From: Bryobacteraceae bacterium
Lineage (GTDB): Bacteria > Acidobacteriota > Terriglobia > Bryobacterales > Bryobacteraceae
DNA: 64,000 nt
Assembly: GCA_019187195.1 (NCBI GenBank)
Contig: JABAQT010000020.1
Span: 1 to 64,000, forward strand
Reading direction: 5' to 3'
Part shown: positions 62,649-64,000 of the stretch, piece by piece
Numbering within the stretch: position 1 is the stretch's first letter
How the letters are laid out: every line of letters starts with the position of its first letter
Notes under the pieces: generated by a model
What the model was told of the DNA's origin: nothing
Databases searched by the model: none
The model's input: only the letters and a program-made list of their open reading frames with translations
Translations under genes and position numbers: made by a program

Positions 62649-63642
62649 TCGGAATCAGCCGCCGGTAGACCGCCTCGGGCACCGTCCCCTCCCAATATCC
62701 GCTCACCATGGCAAATCCCACGACGCCGAGGAACACCGCCGCGATCGCCGCCGCCATCACCCACGGCCGCACTTCGCGTCCGCCTGGAGCCGCCATCGCC
62801 AGCGCTCCTTCCGCCGGACACGCCGCGACGCATTCCATGCATCCGAGGCATTCGGCCGAGCGGACTCGCGCCAGCGTGTCCACGGGCAGCTTCGCCGGGC
62901 AGGCCCTGGCGCACTTGGCGCAGTCGATACAGCGCTCCGCGTTGCGCCGGATGCGCAGCGGGCTGAGCAGCGAGGCGATGCCCATCAGCGCCCCGTAGGG
63001 GCACAGGTAGCGGCACCAGAAGTTGCGCACAAACACCGATGCCGCCACCAGCACCGTTAACACAATCGCGGCGGTGACGCTGAGATGGCGGAAGAAATCG
63101 AGCATCTTCACGTCGGCCAGCACACCATAAGGAGAGTGCAGAAACGCCCGGAGATCCGCCGCGTCCATGCCGGCCACCGCGTATGCAAAGAATCCAAACA
63201 GCAGGTATTTCAATCCCCGGAGCGGTACGTCGATCCATCGCGGCGGCGAAAAGTTGCGGCCAAAGGTGTCGCGCCCCAGTTTCCACAACTGCTCGGAAAC
63301 GGCTCCCACCGGACAAAGCCACCCGCAGAACGCCTTCCGCAGCAACAGGCTCATGCCGAGAAACGCGGCGAACAGAAACATGGCCGCCGGATGCACGCCC
63401 GGAACCTCTCCCGTGAGCAGGAAGTACTTCGTGTTCATCATCCCGGCGATGGGCAGCCACCCCTCTACGCCGGCCGGGCGGGTCCACCCTCCGCTTCCGG
63501 TCTCCACTCCGCGCACGAAAAAGTAAAACTGCGCTCCGATCCAGAGGTTCAGCACAAAGAAGAGGCCCTGTACGGTCCTCCGGACCATCTGGGACTCGTC
63601 AGGCGGCGTTCGGCGAATCAGCACTTTCCTTTGCGCGTCCAT
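62623..63642 (-). CDS. Polyferredoxin-type membrane protein (NapH/CcoG-like)
   Basis: The protein has 339 residues and about five or six membrane helices. Two membrane-edge Cys motifs are present, FCGWLCPVGAVSE and WCRYLCPYGALMG, as in NapH/NosR relatives. Two ferredoxin motifs follow: CIDCAKCARACP and CLGCMECVAACP, for two 4Fe-4S clusters. The protein should move electrons across or along the membrane; partner unknown. It starts 44 bases after the Cas6-like stop, same direction. Confidence 0.85.
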   Translation of the reverse strand: MDAQRKVLIRRTPPDESQMVRRTVQGLFFVLNLWIGAQFYFFVRGVETGSGGWTRPAGVEGWLPIAGMMNTKYFLLTGEVPGVHPAAMFLFAAFLGMSLLLRKAFCGWLCPVGAVSEQLWKLGRDTFGRNFSPPRWIDVPLRGLKYLLFGFFAYAVAGMDAADLRAFLHSPYGVLADVKMLDFFRHLSVTAAIVLTVLVAASVFVRNFWCRYLCPYGALMGIASLLSPLRIRRNAERCIDCAKCARACPAKLPVDTLARVRSAECLGCMECVAACPAEGALAMAAPGGREVRPWVMAAAIAAVFLGVVGFAMVSGYWEGTVPEAVYRRLIPIMAELGHP

Positions 63643-63686
63643 GCCCTTTTCCTACGGGCAAATGGCGAGCCAAACCGCCGCGCGCG

Positions 63687-64000
63687 TCACAGAATCGCGA
63701 TTTCCCCTTTCCCCCAAACCGTTTGCCGCCCAACTCCGGTATGTGCCGCCGCCTCGAGATAGGGCACAAATTCCGCCAAATCCCCCTCGTAAGCGGCAGT
63801 TCCCACAAAGCCGCCCAAAGGATGGCGCTGGCCGGTGCGGCGGCTTTGGCGCTCGGCGTCCACGCGCCGTACATCGCGGGAGGAGAGGCGAACAGCCGCG
63901 GCGCGCTCCCCGAATTTACGGAAATCCATCTCCAGCGGACCCGCCCCATAAAGCGCGCGCAGCGTGCTGATGCGATCCCGGATCCGCGCCATCAGGATGC
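63687..64000 (-). CDS. CRISPR-associated Cas6-like endoribonuclease, 5' end outside the window
   Basis: The frame is open from the right edge to a TGA at 63687, giving the C-terminal 104 codons. It reads ARIRDRISTLRALYGAGPLE, then DVRRVDAERQSRRTGQRHPL, GFVGTAAYEGDLAEFVPYLE and HTGVGRQTVWGKGEIAIL. The GFVG-x-YEGDL block followed by a glycine-rich VGRQTVWGKG is the C-terminal RAMP signature of Cas6 relatives, which cut CRISPR precursor RNA. Other RAMP-family proteins are possible. No repeats or other cas genes are in the window. Confidence 0.68.
   Translation of the reverse strand, partial: ILMARIRDRISTLRALYGAGPLEMDFRKFGERAAAVRLSSRDVRRVDAERQSRRTGQRHPLGGFVGTAAYEGDLAEFVPYLEAAAHTGVGRQTVWGKGEIAIL

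Noticed and set aside
63643-64000. CRISPR repeats next to the Cas6-like gene
   Set aside because: No repeated unit with regular spacing is visible before the window ends.

Overview
The window is a contiguous piece of a GC-rich chromosome, probably from an Acidobacteriota member near Bryobacterales/Solibacter. This is inferred from gene content, not from a marker gene. The signs are large TonB-type receptors with an N-terminal carboxypeptidase-regulatory-like domain, many secreted hydrolases, a PQQ dehydrogenase, a PEP-CTERM protein and an alternative complex III/caa3 oxidase operon. No rRNA, tRNA, insertion sequence or CRISPR array was seen. Gene packing is tight, with many 4-8 base overlaps, back-to-back stops, and several GTG or TTG starts.

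Layout. 1-10 kb: a truncated peptidoglycan-binding-domain protein, a two-CxxCH cytochrome, a secreted mannonate dehydratase-like protein, a membrane spermidine-synthase-like protein, a histidine kinase overlapping a receiver-XRE regulator, and an S9 peptidase. 10-25 kb: formamidase-like protein, alpha/beta hydrolase, PQQ dehydrogenase overlapping a small pentaheme cytochrome, two TonB-type receptors, a large secreted protein of unknown role, a creatininase-like protein and an NHL propeller protein. 25.6-38 kb: a 12-gene respiratory operon (actABCDEF, a small membrane protein, a SCO-type copper chaperone, coxBACD) behind a consensus sigma-70 promoter. 38-48.7 kb: glycosylasparaginase, an orphan winged-helix regulator, aroA with a soluble kinase, galT, yraN, a methyltransferase, a class III aminotransferase and an esterase. 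48.7-58.4 kb: a small membrane protein, a baeRF-like protein, hydrolases, an acyl-CoA ligase, a PEP-CTERM protein and an exported SelA-like PLP protein. 58.4-61.3 kb: a four-gene sulfur-carrier/cysteine operon. The right edge has a methyltransferase, a polyferredoxin-type membrane protein and the 3' end of a Cas6-like gene.

How the genes work together. The respiratory operon encodes a complete quinol-to-oxygen branch: ACIII oxidises quinol and passes electrons through a mono-heme cytochrome to a caa3 oxidase. The PQQ dehydrogenase and its pentaheme partner look like a separate periplasmic electron input. The cysM-JAMM-ThiS/MoaD-MoeZ set looks like protein-thiocarboxylate-dependent cysteine synthesis, and its carrier ends in Gly-Gly-Arg, so a processing step by the neighbouring JAMM protease is plausible. 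The many secreted hydrolases and receptors fit a heterotrophic soil lifestyle.
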